A stretch of DNA of 64,000 nucleotides from Cytobacillus sp. NJ13 (GTDB taxonomy: Bacteria; Bacillota; Bacilli; Bacillales; Cytobacillaceae), in contig JAUCFP010000006.1 of the NCBI GenBank assembly GCA_030348385.1, positions 4,491,501 through 4,555,500 on the forward strand. The letters run 5' to 3'. Position numbers and translations under genes: made by a program. The notes beneath the pieces are model-generated. The model was not told the origin of the DNA. It made no database searches and worked only from the letters and a program-made list of their open reading frames with translations. This document shows positions 28,842-39,152 of this stretch, one piece after another. Numbering within the stretch: position 1 is the stretch's first letter; every line of letters starts with the position of its first letter.

Positions 28842-28870
28842 TTGAGAAAATATAATGTTTATACTATAAT
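28842..28870 (+). promoter_or_regulatory. SigA promoter of acsA
   Basis: TTGAGA (28842-28847), 17-bp spacer, TATAAT (28865-28870), then a 34-bp leader to the ATG with AAGGGGG. Confidence 0.85.
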
Positions 28871-28904
28871 AATATCAAATCTTAAATAAGGGGGATAATT
28901 ATAT

Positions 28905-30623
28905 ATGAAAGTGGAAGCGCTGCCAGTAACACAAGGGGACTTCAATTTAAAAAGCTATGATGAGCTTTATGAAAATTTTAACTGGGCTGATGCGGAAAAA
29001 GAATTTTCCTGGAAAGAAACCGGCCGCATGAATATGGCCTATGAGGCCATTGACCGTCATGCGGAATCTTTCAGAAAAAATAAGGTTGCCCTTTATTATC
29101 GCGATGGACAGAGAAATGAGAAATATACATTTAAAGAAATGAAGGAACTATCCAATAAAGCGGGAAATGCATTAAAAGCATATGGGGATGTAGAGAAAGG
29201 AGACCGGGTTTTTATCTTTATGCCGCGCTCTCCTGAACTCTATTTTGCCGTATTGGGGGCTATTAAGCTGGGAGCCATTGTAGGCCCTCTGTTTGAAGCT
29301 TTCATGGAAGGAGCAGTCCGTGACAGACTTGATGACAGTGAAGCAAAAGTCCTGATTACAACACCTGAGCTTTTGGAGCGTGTGCCTGTCGATCAGCTGC
29401 CTGCCTTGAAGCATGTTTTTCTTGTTGGGGAAAATATCGAGGAAACAGGACCATATGTTGATTTTAATAAAAGAATGGCTGAATCGAGCAGGAAGCTGCC
29501 GATTGAATGGGTTGATGGAAAAGATGGCCTTATTTTGCACTATACTTCCGGTTCCACAGGCAAGCCAAAAGGAGTGCTGCATGTACATAATGCAATGATT
29601 CAGCATTATCAGACCGCTAAATGGGTGCTGGACTTAAAAGAAGAAGATGTATATTGGTGCACTGCTGACCCGGGATGGGTAACCGGTACTTCATATGGCA
29701 TTTTCGGCCCTTGGCTGACAGGGACTTCAAACCTTATTGTTGGAGGCAGGTTCAACCCGGAGACTTGGTATAAAATGATTGAGGAGTATGGAGTCACAGT
29801 GTGGTACAGTGCTCCAACCGCTTTCCGCATGCTGATGGGGGCGGGCGATGAAGTTGTGAAAAAGTTTGATTTAAGCTCCCTTCGTCATGTCCTCAGTGTC
29901 GGGGAACCGCTAAATCCTGAAGTAGTCAGATGGGGCATAAAAGTATTCAATATGCGCATCCATGATACATGGTGGATGACAGAAACAGGTGCACAGCTCA
30001 TCTGCAACTATCCTTGCCTTGAAATTAAGCCGGGATCAATGGGTAAGCCGATTCCGGGTGTTAAAGCAGCCATTGTCGATGATCAGGGAAATGAGCTGCC
30101 GCCAAACCGCATGGGGAACCTTGCGATTAAAAAAGGATGGCCTTCCATGATGAATGCCATCTGGAATAACGAGCAAAAATATGAATCTTATTTTATGCCA
30201 GGTAACTGGTATGTTTCGGGAGACTCTGCTTATATGGATGAAGATGGATATTTCTGGTTCCAGGGCCGTGTAGATGACGTTATCATGACATCTGGCGAAC
30301 GTGTAGGGCCGTTTGAAGTAGAGAGCAAGCTGATCGAACATCCAGCTGTTGCAGAAGCTGGAGTTATCGGCAAGCCGGATCCTGTCCGCGGTGAAATTAT
30401 TAAAGCATTTGTTGCTTTACGAGACGGACATGAACCTACTGAGGAATTAGTGGAAGAAATCCGCCAATTCGTTAAGAAAGGCCTTGCTGCCCACGCTGCC
30501 CCGCGTGAAATCGAATTCCGAGACAAACTTCCAAAAACCCGCAGCGGTAAAATCATGCGCCGTGTGCTTAAGGCATGGGAGCTGGACCTGCCAACTGGCG
30601 ATTTGTCTACAATGGAAGATTAA
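28905..30623 (+). CDS. acsA: Acetyl-CoA synthetase AcsA
   Basis: AcsA activates acetate with ATP and CoA to acetyl-CoA through acetyl-AMP, allowing growth on acetate and recapture of overflow. The 572 residues equal the B. subtilis enzyme. Adenylation motifs are visible: HYTSGSTGKPKGVLH near 212-226, DTWWMTETG near 356-364, SGDSAY and GRVDDVIMTSGERVGPFE near 448-468, and the C-terminal LPKTRSGKIMRRVL, whose lysine (about 549) is the AcuA acetylation site. The divergent acuABC operon encodes its modifying enzymes. Confidence 0.96.
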   Translation: MKVEALPVTQGDFNLKSYDELYENFNWADAEKEFSWKETGRMNMAYEAIDRHAESFRKNKVALYYRDGQRNEKYTFKEMKELSNKAGNALKAYGDVEKGDRVFIFMPRSPELYFAVLGAIKLGAIVGPLFEAFMEGAVRDRLDDSEAKVLITTPELLERVPVDQLPALKHVFLVGENIEETGPYVDFNKRMAESSRKLPIEWVDGKDGLILHYTSGSTGKPKGVLHVHNAMIQHYQTAKWVLDLKEEDVYWCTADPGWVTGTSYGIFGPWLTGTSNLIVGGRFNPETWYKMIEEYGVTVWYSAPTAFRMLMGAGDEVVKKFDLSSLRHVLSVGEPLNPEVVRWGIKVFNMRIHDTWWMTETGAQLICNYPCLEIKPGSMGKPIPGVKAAIVDDQGNELPPNRMGNLAIKKGWPSMMNAIWNNEQKYESYFMPGNWYVSGDSAYMDEDGYFWFQGRVDDVIMTSGERVGPFEVESKLIEHPAVAEAGVIGKPDPVRGEIIKAFVALRDGHEPTEELVEEIRQFVKKGLAAHAAPREIEFRDKLPKTRSGKIMRRVLKAWELDLPTGDLSTMED

Positions 30624-30630
30624 TAGAGGA

Positions 30631-30658
30631 GGCCGCTGCTTAATGAGCAGCGGTCTTT
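30631..30658 (+). terminator. acsA terminator
   Basis: GGCCGCTGCT-taatg-AGCAGCGGTC stem with one wobble, then TTTGTTATT. Confidence 0.82.
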
Positions 30659-30751
30659 GTTATTGTTTCAAGGTTGTTTGTTATAAACCTTTTGATAAAA
30701 TTGTTTAACAAAGTATCCAGAATATATTTTTGGCATTGTTATTTCTATAAA

Positions 30752-30802
30752 GAAAAAGCAGAATCCCAGACCCTGTCTGGGCCAATGGAATTCTGCTTTT
30801 CT
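30752..30802. terminator. Bidirectional terminator, penicillin-binding protein gene end
   Basis: AAAAGCAGAAT pairs with ATTCTGCTTTT around an inner CCCAGAC/GTCTGGG stem. T-rich tails exist on both strands. On the minus strand it ends the penicillin-binding protein gene. Confidence 0.85.
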
Positions 30803-33670
30803 TTAATTAGTTTCTTCACCATCACCGGGTTCTGATGGCTTCTCAGCATCAGGCTTTTCCTCGGCTGGAGGATCTTTAGGTTTCTCCTCTTTAGGTTTCT
30901 CTTCTTTTGGCTTCTCTTCTTTCGGTTTTTCTTTTTCCGTCTTTTGGCCGATTTCCACTACATTGGAAGAAGCAGACTCTTTGCCGGCAATGTCAACGGC
31001 TGTTACATGGATCGAGCCGCTTCCAGCCTTGTAGTTTAGGGAAGAGCCGGCTTTTATAGTAGCAACCTTTTTACCTCCGCTGTATACTCGATAGCCAATG
31101 ACATCTTTTTCAGGATGTGCTCCCCAAGTAATGGTTTGGCCTGAAGCTTTTATGCTTGGGGCCGCAGGTGCTTTGCCATTGTCTTTGAGCTGATCTGCAC
31201 TTGTCAGAATACTCTTCCAGCGTTCTTTATTCGGAATAAGAGTACTTAGATTTGCTTTAATGCCGAATAGTTTTTGAATATAATCCGGATTCACTACCAT
31301 TCCAGGTTCAGTAAATTCTCCTGGTGTTGAATCAAGTGCCATATATTTTTTATCGCCAATTCGTACAAGTTTTCCATTGCCAAGGCTATCGTCAACTTTT
31401 GTAGGAACAAATTTGGCATTGAATAAATCAGTCTCGACTAGGCCAGCTTTAGAACATGCCTCTGAAGGGAGAAGGCCTGAAATGGCGCAGAATGAACGTC
31501 TTACGATTCCGCCCGGCATTTTAAAGCTTTCGCTCGGATCAACAAGGTCAGGTGCGACGTCATATGCTGCATTCATCAAATCCGCCCAGAGATAGTTATT
31601 GCGCAAACTATAGCTTAGCGGTCCAGGGGCTTTTAATGATTTAGGCGTATCATAGCCAGACCAGATACCGAAAGTGATATTTGGGTTGGATGCCACGAAC
31701 CATGCATCTATGAATTCAGTACCAGTACCGGTTTTCCCTGCCCAGTCGGAACTGAACTTCAATCTGCTCTTAATCGATGTGGCAGTTCCGCTGTTAATAA
31801 CATCTCTCATCATATCGATTGTAAGGTACGCTGTCTGCGGACTAAAAACATCAACAGGCTCGGATTTATTCTGGAATATAATGTTCCCGTCTTTATCTGT
31901 GATTTTTTCGATCATATAGGCGTCAATAAACTTCCCGCCGTTGGCAAATGTAGTAAAGGCGTTCGTATTTTCTTCAACAGTTACCCCATATTCCAAAGAA
32001 CCAATGGATGTAGACAAGTTTGTATAGTCAGGGCCGATCAGAGAGGTAAAGCCCATTTTTTCCAGATAAGCGGCAGGCCGCTGTCCGACTATATCCTTAT
32101 AGAGCTTTACAGCTGGGACATTGTATGAATGCTTGAGTGCTTGTCTGGCTGAAACGAGCCCGCTATAGGTATTTGTATAGTTCTTTGGCCAAGGTCTATT
32201 TAATCCTGGACTTAGGTATAGCGGCACATCAGGCAGAATAGTGCCGGGCGCTGCTTTTCCAAGTTCCATTGCAGGAGCATAGACTAAAAGCGGCTTCATG
32301 GTTGAACCATTTTGCCTTAGAGCGCTTGTAGCATGATTCAGCTGCTCGCGTTTGTGATCGCGTCCGCCGACAAAGCTGATGATTTTCCCGGTCTTATTTT
32401 CAATTAAAATAGCACCAACTTCTACGGGCTCCATGATTTGCTTATCTTCACCGGTTACCGGGTCCTTAATCGTCTCAGGTTTGTCTGGCCCATAATAAGG
32501 GTAGTTATTTTTCACCTGCTGCATTTTATCATAAATATCTTTGTTGATCGTCGTATGGATCTGGAAGCCATTCTGGCGGATCGTCCGGTCTGCCAGAGTC
32601 CTGTATTCCTCTCGGAGCTCGTCATCCTCTTTTAAGTCCTGCTCTTCGTATCCATCATTTTTTGCGAGAATTTTAGTCATGATGTTTACTGCACGTTCTT
32701 CAATTTCATACGTCAAATATGGATACTTTTCCAAAGGGCTTTCTGAAGGCGTAGTGAAATCCTTAGTCAGGTCGTAAGCCAAAGCTTCCTCGTATTGCTT
32801 CTGGTCAATCTTTCCGTCGTCATACATTCTTTTCAGAACAGTTTTCATCCTGGAGAAACCTGGTTCCAGATTCTCTTTGACCGTTCCCTCCCTTGTAAAA
32901 GGAGTGTAGCCGAATGGACTTTGCGGCAGTCCTGCTATGAATGCGGCCTGAGGCAAAGTTAATTCTTTTGCACTCACCCCAAAAATGCCTTTGGCAGCTG
33001 CTTCAACTCCGGCAACATTACGTCCGGATGCATTTCTTCCAAAGGTAGATACATTCAGATATGCTTCCAATATCTCTTTTTTATCAAAGAATTTCTCCAG
33101 TCGCAAAGCAAGCAGGATCTCTTTTGCTTTTCGCTCGAAAGAAACTTCATTCGTTAAGATTTGATTCTTTATCAGCTGCTGTGTAAGTGTACTTCCGCCG
33201 GATTGAACAGATGAATTTGTTACTTCCTGAAACAGTGCGCGCATAATCGCTTTGGGCACCACTCCGTCATGTTCGTAAAAGTATTCATCTTCAGTAGCCA
33301 CAACTGCGTTAATTAAGTGTTCGGAAACATCATCAAGCTTAACTTCCTCACGTTCGAGGTCTGTTCTCAGCTTTCCTAAATATACGTTATTTGCAAAGTA
33401 TATTTGCGATGTCTCTTCATAGTCATAAATATCTTTTTTCATGCTGGCATAGGATCGGATGGGTTCATCCTTTACCAGCGACGCGAAATAACCAGCTCCA
33501 ATTCCTCCCGCGAACGCACCGCCAATGACAGCCAGTATGATAAAAAGCAAAGTAAGATTCCAGATAACCTGGTACGTTATACTCGCTCCTTTAGCTGCTT
33601 TCTTATTCCCGAAAAGGCCCGGAGTTTGCCTCAATTTATCAAATAATATCTGAAGCTTTTCTTTCATCAT
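30803..33670 (-). CDS. Class A (1A-family) penicillin-binding protein
   Basis: A 955-residue bifunctional peptidoglycan synthase. It has one N-terminal membrane segment (about 36-66), a GT51 glycosyltransferase domain with catalytic glutamate in VATEDEYFYEHDG (around 124-136) and GGSTLTQQLIKN (158-169), and a transpeptidase domain with Ser456-x-x-Lys459 (STMK), an SYN motif, and Lys646 in KTGTGTEF. A fibronectin type III-like module lies at about 840-915, and the tail is Lys/Glu/Pro-rich with repeated KPKEE units. AGGGGGAT precedes the ATG at 33670; a longer frame has no site. It is divergent from tyrS. Confidence 0.92.
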   Translation of the reverse strand: MMKEKLQILFDKLRQTPGLFGNKKAAKGASITYQVIWNLTLLFIILAVIGGAFAGGIGAGYFASLVKDEPIRSYASMKKDIYDYEETSQIYFANNVYLGKLRTDLEREEVKLDDVSEHLINAVVATEDEYFYEHDGVVPKAIMRALFQEVTNSSVQSGGSTLTQQLIKNQILTNEVSFERKAKEILLALRLEKFFDKKEILEAYLNVSTFGRNASGRNVAGVEAAAKGIFGVSAKELTLPQAAFIAGLPQSPFGYTPFTREGTVKENLEPGFSRMKTVLKRMYDDGKIDQKQYEEALAYDLTKDFTTPSESPLEKYPYLTYEIEERAVNIMTKILAKNDGYEEQDLKEDDELREEYRTLADRTIRQNGFQIHTTINKDIYDKMQQVKNNYPYYGPDKPETIKDPVTGEDKQIMEPVEVGAILIENKTGKIISFVGGRDHKREQLNHATSALRQNGSTMKPLLVYAPAMELGKAAPGTILPDVPLYLSPGLNRPWPKNYTNTYSGLVSARQALKHSYNVPAVKLYKDIVGQRPAAYLEKMGFTSLIGPDYTNLSTSIGSLEYGVTVEENTNAFTTFANGGKFIDAYMIEKITDKDGNIIFQNKSEPVDVFSPQTAYLTIDMMRDVINSGTATSIKSRLKFSSDWAGKTGTGTEFIDAWFVASNPNITFGIWSGYDTPKSLKAPGPLSYSLRNNYLWADLMNAAYDVAPDLVDPSESFKMPGGIVRRSFCAISGLLPSEACSKAGLVETDLFNAKFVPTKVDDSLGNGKLVRIGDKKYMALDSTPGEFTEPGMVVNPDYIQKLFGIKANLSTLIPNKERWKSILTSADQLKDNGKAPAAPSIKASGQTITWGAHPEKDVIGYRVYSGGKKVATIKAGSSLNYKAGSGSIHVTAVDIAGKESASSNVVEIGQKTEKEKPKEEKPKEEKPKEEKPKDPPAEEKPDAEKPSEPGDGEETN

Positions 33671-33769
33671 ATCAATCCCCCTAAAATCACATCTATTATA
33701 GCATATTGCGACATAGTAATATGACAAGGTTCGCCATTTATCTGAAATTTCCTTTTTTTGCACAGGCAT

Positions 33770-33797
33770 TTGACATTTGGCTGATTTTTATGATAAA
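33770..33797 (+). promoter_or_regulatory. tyrS promoter
   Basis: A perfect -35 TTGACA (33770-33775) is followed after 16 bp by GATAAA (33792-33797). It drives a leader of more than 300 nt. Confidence 0.7.
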
Positions 33798-33829
33798 AAT
33801 GTTTTATCTAAGACGTTTAAATATTTTAC

Positions 33830-34071
33830 AGGCATTGATGGGAACCCAGTAATGCTTCTATCCCTGTTTCAGAAAGCCGGCGTTCGCTGCGAGCCGGTAC
33901 AAATAGAAGGATGAATTACCTCCCTGAGCTTTCACTGTCAACCTGCACAGCAGTTATAGCAGTGGACGGATTATCCGTTATTCTGAAAGAGTGGAGGACA
34001 GCTGTCCTCAATTTGGGTGGTACCGCGCAAAAATGATCATGCGTCCCTGCATATTTGCAGGGGCGTTTTTT
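33830..34071 (+). promoter_or_regulatory. T-box leader of tyrS
   Basis: Contains the conserved T-box TGGGTGGTACCGCG (34014-34027) and the downstream intrinsic terminator GCGTCCCTGC/GCAGGGGCG with T-run (34041-34071). Stem I is supported by CTTCTAT pairing with ATAGAAG, an AGTA motif, and GAATTACC, where TAC (33917-33919) is a plausible tyrosine specifier. Uncharged tRNA-Tyr would favour read-through into tyrS. Confidence 0.92.
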
Positions 34072-34117
34072 GTATGGGTGATAACCTGTTAATGCCTTGA
34101 AAATAGCCGTTAATTAG

Positions 34118-35389
<1,272 letters not shown>

Positions 35390-35394
35390 AATGT

Positions 35395-35421
35395 AAGCCC
35401 TCCTGTGACGGAGGGCTTTTT
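35395..35421 (+). terminator. tyrS terminator
   Basis: AAGCCCTCC-tgtgac-GGAGGGCTTTTT directly after the stop. Confidence 0.93.
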
Positions 35422-35445
35422 GGCAATTCAACACCAGCCGCGATG

Positions 35446-35857
35446 AACAAATACTCGTTGACTGCACTGAGTAACGACGATTATTTCAGGGAGAACAGAA
35501 AGGGCAGTTAATTCTGTTGATTAACGCTGAAAACAGGTGAGGGGAAACAGAAAGGGCAGTTAATCAAGATGAATAACGACGAAAACAGACGAGGGGTAAC
35601 AGAAATAGCAGTTAATCAAGATGAATAACGACGAAAACAGGTGAGGGGTAACAGAAATGGCAGTTAATCAAGATGAATAACGCCGAAAACAGGTGAGGGG
35701 TAACAGAAATGGCAGTTAATCAAGATGAATAACGACGAAAACAGGCGAGGGGTAACAGAAATAGCAGTTAATCAAGATGATTAACTACGAAAAAGACATC
35801 AGGGCAAACAATAAAGTAGTTAATCCCGCATAAGCTTGTTCATGAGAATTTACTTTT
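35446..35857. repeat. 52-bp tandem repeat array
   Basis: Six well-conserved units start at 35494, 35546, 35598, 35650, 35702 and 35754, exactly 52 bp apart, with degenerate units at each edge (35446 and 35806). Each unit reads AACAGAAA, then GCAGTTAATC, AAGATGAATAACG, and CGAAAACAGG, GAGGGG. GTTAATC and GA(A/T)TAAC form a small inverted repeat within each unit; in the unit at 35754 it is perfect. Units are contiguous, so there are no spacers. It occupies most of the tyrS-rpsD gap; no gene is seen there. Confidence 0.9.
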
Positions 35858-35930
35858 ATGGTCAACGCTGGTAAAAGCTGTTATTTAATCATTGTTCATT
35901 AATATTATTCCATTAACACTCCATAAACAA

Positions 35931-35962
35931 AAAAACTGCCGACATTTCATCGGCAGTTTTAC
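35931..35962 (-). terminator. rpsD terminator
   Basis: AAAAACTGCCGA/TCGGCAGTTTT stem at the rpsD 3' end; the minus-strand tail is T-rich. Confidence 0.9.
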
Positions 35963-35967
35963 TATTA

Positions 35968-36570
35968 TTAACGAGAGTAGAATTCAACGATTAGAGATTC
36001 GTTGATTTCAGCTGGAAGTTCAGAACGCTCAGGCATGCGAGTGAAAGTTCCTTCTAGCTTGTCTGCATCGAAAGATACGAAGTCAGGTACGAAGTTGTTT
36101 ACTTCGATTGCTTCTTTAACGATGTCAAGGCTGCGAGATTTTTCGCGAAGTGTAATTGTTTGACCAGGTGCTACGCGGTATGATGGAATATCAACGCGAG
36201 ATCCATCAACCATGATGTGACCATGGTTAACTAGCTGACGAGCTTGACGGCGAGTGCGTGCAAGACCTAAACGGTAAACCACGTTGTCAAGGCGTGATTC
36301 AAGAAGAATCATGAAGTTTTCACCGTGCTTACCAGGCATTTTGCCAGCTTTATCGAATAAATTGCGGAATTGACGCTCATTTACTCCGTACATATGACGA
36401 AGCTTTTGCTTCTCCTGCAATTGTAATCCGTATTCAGATAATTTTTTGCGCTGGTTTGGACCATGTTGTCCAGGAGCGTAAGGACGCTTTTCTAATTCTT
36501 TACCAGTTCCGCTTAGAGAGATTCCAAGACGACGGGATAATTTCCAGCTTGGACCAGTATAACGAGCCAT
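35968..36570 (-). CDS. rpsD: 30S ribosomal protein S4
   Basis: S4 binds 16S rRNA early in 30S assembly and, in Bacillus, represses its own translation by binding its leader. The 200 residues match; [21 protein letters not shown] is the typical N terminus, and the S4 RNA-binding domain (about 92-155) includes [33 protein letters not shown] precedes the ATG. Codon use is biased toward highly expressed genes. It is a lone gene, as in B. subtilis. Confidence 0.98.
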   Translation of the reverse strand: MARYTGPSWKLSRRLGISLSGTGKELEKRPYAPGQHGPNQRKKLSEYGLQLQEKQKLRHMYGVNERQFRNLFDKAGKMPGKHGENFMILLESRLDNVVYRLGLARTRRQARQLVNHGHIMVDGSRVDIPSYRVAPGQTITLREKSRSLDIVKEAIEVNNFVPDFVSFDADKLEGTFTRMPERSELPAEINESLIVEFYSR

Positions 36571-36775
36571 TTAAGACTCCTCCTTTTGTGTTTTTATTTG
36601 GGTAAAATAAAAACAGAAACAGATGCGCACAACAATCATGTCCATTTTGTTTTCATGTACCTTCGCCCTAGCAGCAGAGGGTTACACAGTACCCCATCCC
36701 CAGAAAACTCTGGTTGAGGAACAAAATGAGTGCATCAAGGTGCTCACATAGGCTGCAATATTTTACACAAGGAGT
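36571..36775 (-). promoter_or_regulatory. rpsD leader (S4 autoregulatory region)
   Basis: About 200 nt of untranslated leader lie between the promoter and rpsD, with several G/C-rich pairing segments in an otherwise A/T-rich region. B. subtilis rpsD is autoregulated through its leader; the same is inferred here. I have not matched individual pseudoknot helices. Confidence 0.6.
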
Positions 36776-36805
36776 ATTATATAATTTTTAGAGGATAAAA
36801 GTCAA
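36776..36805 (-). promoter_or_regulatory. rpsD promoter
   Basis: Minus strand TTGACT (36800-36805), 18-bp spacer, TATAAT (36776-36781). Confidence 0.85.
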
Positions 36806-37142
36806 GATGATTTTATTTTTTACTCCTTCATATTTAAAGAATGTTTAAATTATAAGCGAAGTTTTTGTCCTTTGCTATTTTTCACATGAAATTAGAAAAC
36901 TTATAAAGAGTCCATTTGCAAGATATGATATAATAAAGAAAAAATTGGAATTGTTTAATTAAAGGAAGGATGCTTTGCTTTTTTTATTTTAATGTGTATT
37001 TCTTGCCTTAAAAGATATGAATATAGGAAAGTCGAAACGAAATAGCCACATGTATGCTGAAAATATTAATTCTGGTCCGTTATAATATACCTTATTGGTT
37101 TAAAGATTCATGATCTGAGACATTTGATGGGTGATAATAAAG
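36806..37142 (+). promoter_or_regulatory. rpsD-dgcP divergent intergenic region
   Basis: A/T-rich stretch of about 340 bp. A dgcP promoter candidate is CTGAAA (37057-37062), 18-bp spacer, TATAAT (37081-37086). Another TATAAT at 36929-36934 lacks a clear -35. No supported gene. Confidence 0.55.
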
Positions 37143-39011
37143 ATGGATACACTTGAACGCCAAATCATACTTAATTTAAAAAGCCGATTTTTTGACATTA
37201 TCGATACGGAGAACGGTTTCTTTCACTATGAAAAATTAGTGAATGAAATGCTTTCTGCCATTAAAGCCCTTACCGGAGCTGATGAAATAACTCTGTACGT
37301 CTTTAATGAATGGAAGCAGGAGTTTTTTGCAGAAGCTGCCACGAACCCGGATGCTTTGCTTTCACCTGCTTTTTCAGGTGATTTAAAAAGATGGGCTAAC
37401 AAAAATAGAGAGCTGCAGAGTTTAGGCACTGAGATTAAGGGAGAACAAATCATGATTCCTCTTGTAAAGAGAGGTCAGCTGCTGGGATGCATGATTTTAA
37501 CAGGTGAATCAGGCTGTTTTCACTCCTATCCAGAAAATGTATTTCAGGAGCTTAGCGAAGAATGCGGGCAATTTCTTGCTAAAGCTCAGGGTCTCGCCAA
37601 AATTGCATCTGAAGAAAAACGCTATAAACAGCTGTATCGAGTTACAGAGAAATTCCATTCCTCAATGGATATGGATATGGTGCTGGGGGAAATTATTTAT
37701 ACTTTGCAGGAAATGTATCCTACGTTTACCTATTACCTTCTGCTGTCCCAGGATAATAATAATCATGGGGATTTGCCCATTAGAGACCTTGAATATGACA
37801 GCGAAAACATCGCGGCCATGCAGGCATATGTCACAGGGGCTGTTCAATTTGAAGATTCCCTGCAGGAAATGCGCTCTGTCTTATATGCTCCATTAAAAGG
37901 GAAACAGGGGGTTTATGGAGTGCTTCAGGTCATAGCTCCTAATACCATCATATTCCCTAAAAATGAAATTGAATTTATCACGCTTCTGGCCAATACTGCA
38001 GGCAGTGCACTGGAAAATGCGCAGCTTTATCAGCAATCCAAGCGATTGATAGCGGACCTTCAATTAATTAACGAAACATCCCACCGCCTGAATTCGAATT
38101 TGCGCCTGACAGAAACCATGAACTTCATGGCGGATCAGATTCTGCATTCCTTTGATGCTGAAGAAGCCGGTTTCATCTTAATATCTTCTGATAGTGCCGA
38201 TGTGAATATAATCCAGGGCAGCACTGAATTTTTTCAAACCAAAGAGGCAGAAATCTATATTCAGTATATAAAGACAAAGATCATTAAAGAGAAAGAGTCT
38301 CTTTTTATTGGGGATTTTTCTTTACAGTTCGAGGGAATGGCCAGCTTTTACAAATCCATCATGGCTGTGCCAATGACCCAATCTGGAGTATTAAAGGGGT
38401 TTGCCCTTGTCATGCATAGTTCTCCTTATCATTTTTCGTTTGAAACATTCAAGCTGCTCCAATCTTTGATTCATCATTCCACACTTGCCTTTACCAATTC
38501 AATGCTAAGAGAAGAGCTTGAAAAGATGGTTGTAACGGATCATTTAACAAAGCTATATTCGCGAAGTTATCTGGATGATCGGATTCATCAGTCCATGAAT
38601 GAAGATCATGAAGGAACATTTATGCTTGTAGATATAGATGATTTTAAATTGGTAAATGATACATACGGACATCAGGTTGGCGATGAAATCATTATTCAAG
38701 TTGCCAATTTAATAAACAGCAATATCCGCAGCACTGATATAGGTGCAAGATGGGGCGGAGAGGAGCTGGCTCTTTACCTGCCAGGTGTTTCATTGCCGGC
38801 GGGATTGCTTATTGCTGAACGGCTTGTCAGAAAGGTATGTCAAATCACTGATCCCCAAGTAACCATTTCATGCGGTGTATCGTATTGGAGCAGGGGGAAA
38901 AATGATTCATATGCTGCGCTGTTTAAACGGGCTGACAAGGCATTATATACCGCCAAAAATACAGGGAAAAATAAAGTGATCATTGAGTCGGCTGCAGATT
39001 CATTTATCTAG
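37143..39011 (+). CDS. dgcP: Diguanylate cyclase with GAF-type sensor (DgcP-like)
   Basis: This cytosolic 622-residue protein would make cyclic di-GMP. Its N-terminal about 450 residues contain two to three GAF-like sensor regions (for example MVPLVKRGQLLGCMILTG-like and VLYAPLKGKQGVYGVLQVI segments), and the C terminus is a GGDEF domain (about 460-620) with an intact GGEEL active-site motif at 538-542. No membrane segment is present. Position beside rpsD matches B. subtilis ytrP/dgcP. GGTGAT lies seven bases before the ATG at 37143; an in-frame GTG at 37131 overlaps that site. Confidence 0.88.
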   Translation: MDTLERQIILNLKSRFFDIIDTENGFFHYEKLVNEMLSAIKALTGADEITLYVFNEWKQEFFAEAATNPDALLSPAFSGDLKRWANKNRELQSLGTEIKGEQIMIPLVKRGQLLGCMILTGESGCFHSYPENVFQELSEECGQFLAKAQGLAKIASEEKRYKQLYRVTEKFHSSMDMDMVLGEIIYTLQEMYPTFTYYLLLSQDNNNHGDLPIRDLEYDSENIAAMQAYVTGAVQFEDSLQEMRSVLYAPLKGKQGVYGVLQVIAPNTIIFPKNEIEFITLLANTAGSALENAQLYQQSKRLIADLQLINETSHRLNSNLRLTETMNFMADQILHSFDAEEAGFILISSDSADVNIIQGSTEFFQTKEAEIYIQYIKTKIIKEKESLFIGDFSLQFEGMASFYKSIMAVPMTQSGVLKGFALVMHSSPYHFSFETFKLLQSLIHHSTLAFTNSMLREELEKMVVTDHLTKLYSRSYLDDRIHQSMNEDHEGTFMLVDIDDFKLVNDTYGHQVGDEIIIQVANLINSNIRSTDIGARWGGEELALYLPGVSLPAGLLIAERLVRKVCQITDPQVTISCGVSYWSRGKNDSYAALFKRADKALYTAKNTGKNKVIIESAADSFI

Positions 39012-39012
39012 G

Positions 39013-39040
39013 GACTGCCTTATGGAAAGGCAGTCTTTAT
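39013..39040 (+). terminator. dgcP terminator
   Basis: Nine-bp perfect stem GACTGCCTT/AAGGCAGTC followed by TTTATT. Confidence 0.82.
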
Positions 39041-39081
39041 TGGTATTTTTCCAAAACAAAATACTTTCAAAAAATATACTA

Positions 39082-39134
39082 TTATCATATGCTGAAAGAG
39101 AAGTTTATTATAGATAATAATGTAAGCGCTTGCA
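39082..39134 (+). promoter_or_regulatory. Promoter and perfect cre site of methionine gamma-lyase gene
   Basis: TTATCA (39082-39087), 18-bp spacer and TATTAT (39106-39111) form a plausible promoter. TGTAAGCGCTTGCA (39121-39134) matches the cre consensus at all 14 positions and would lie at or just past the transcription start, a position typical of CcpA repression. Confidence 0.75.
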
Positions 39135-39152
39135 GTGAAAGGGAGAGGTAGA

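Noticed and set aside
35446..35857. CRISPR array
   Set aside because: The period is regular, but the full 52-bp unit repeats without unique spacers, the units are imperfect, and no cas genes are near.
36970..37011. 13-codon leader peptide frame after GGAAGG
   Set aside because: The ribosome-binding-like sequence abuts the ATG with no spacing, and no dependent gene or attenuator follows.
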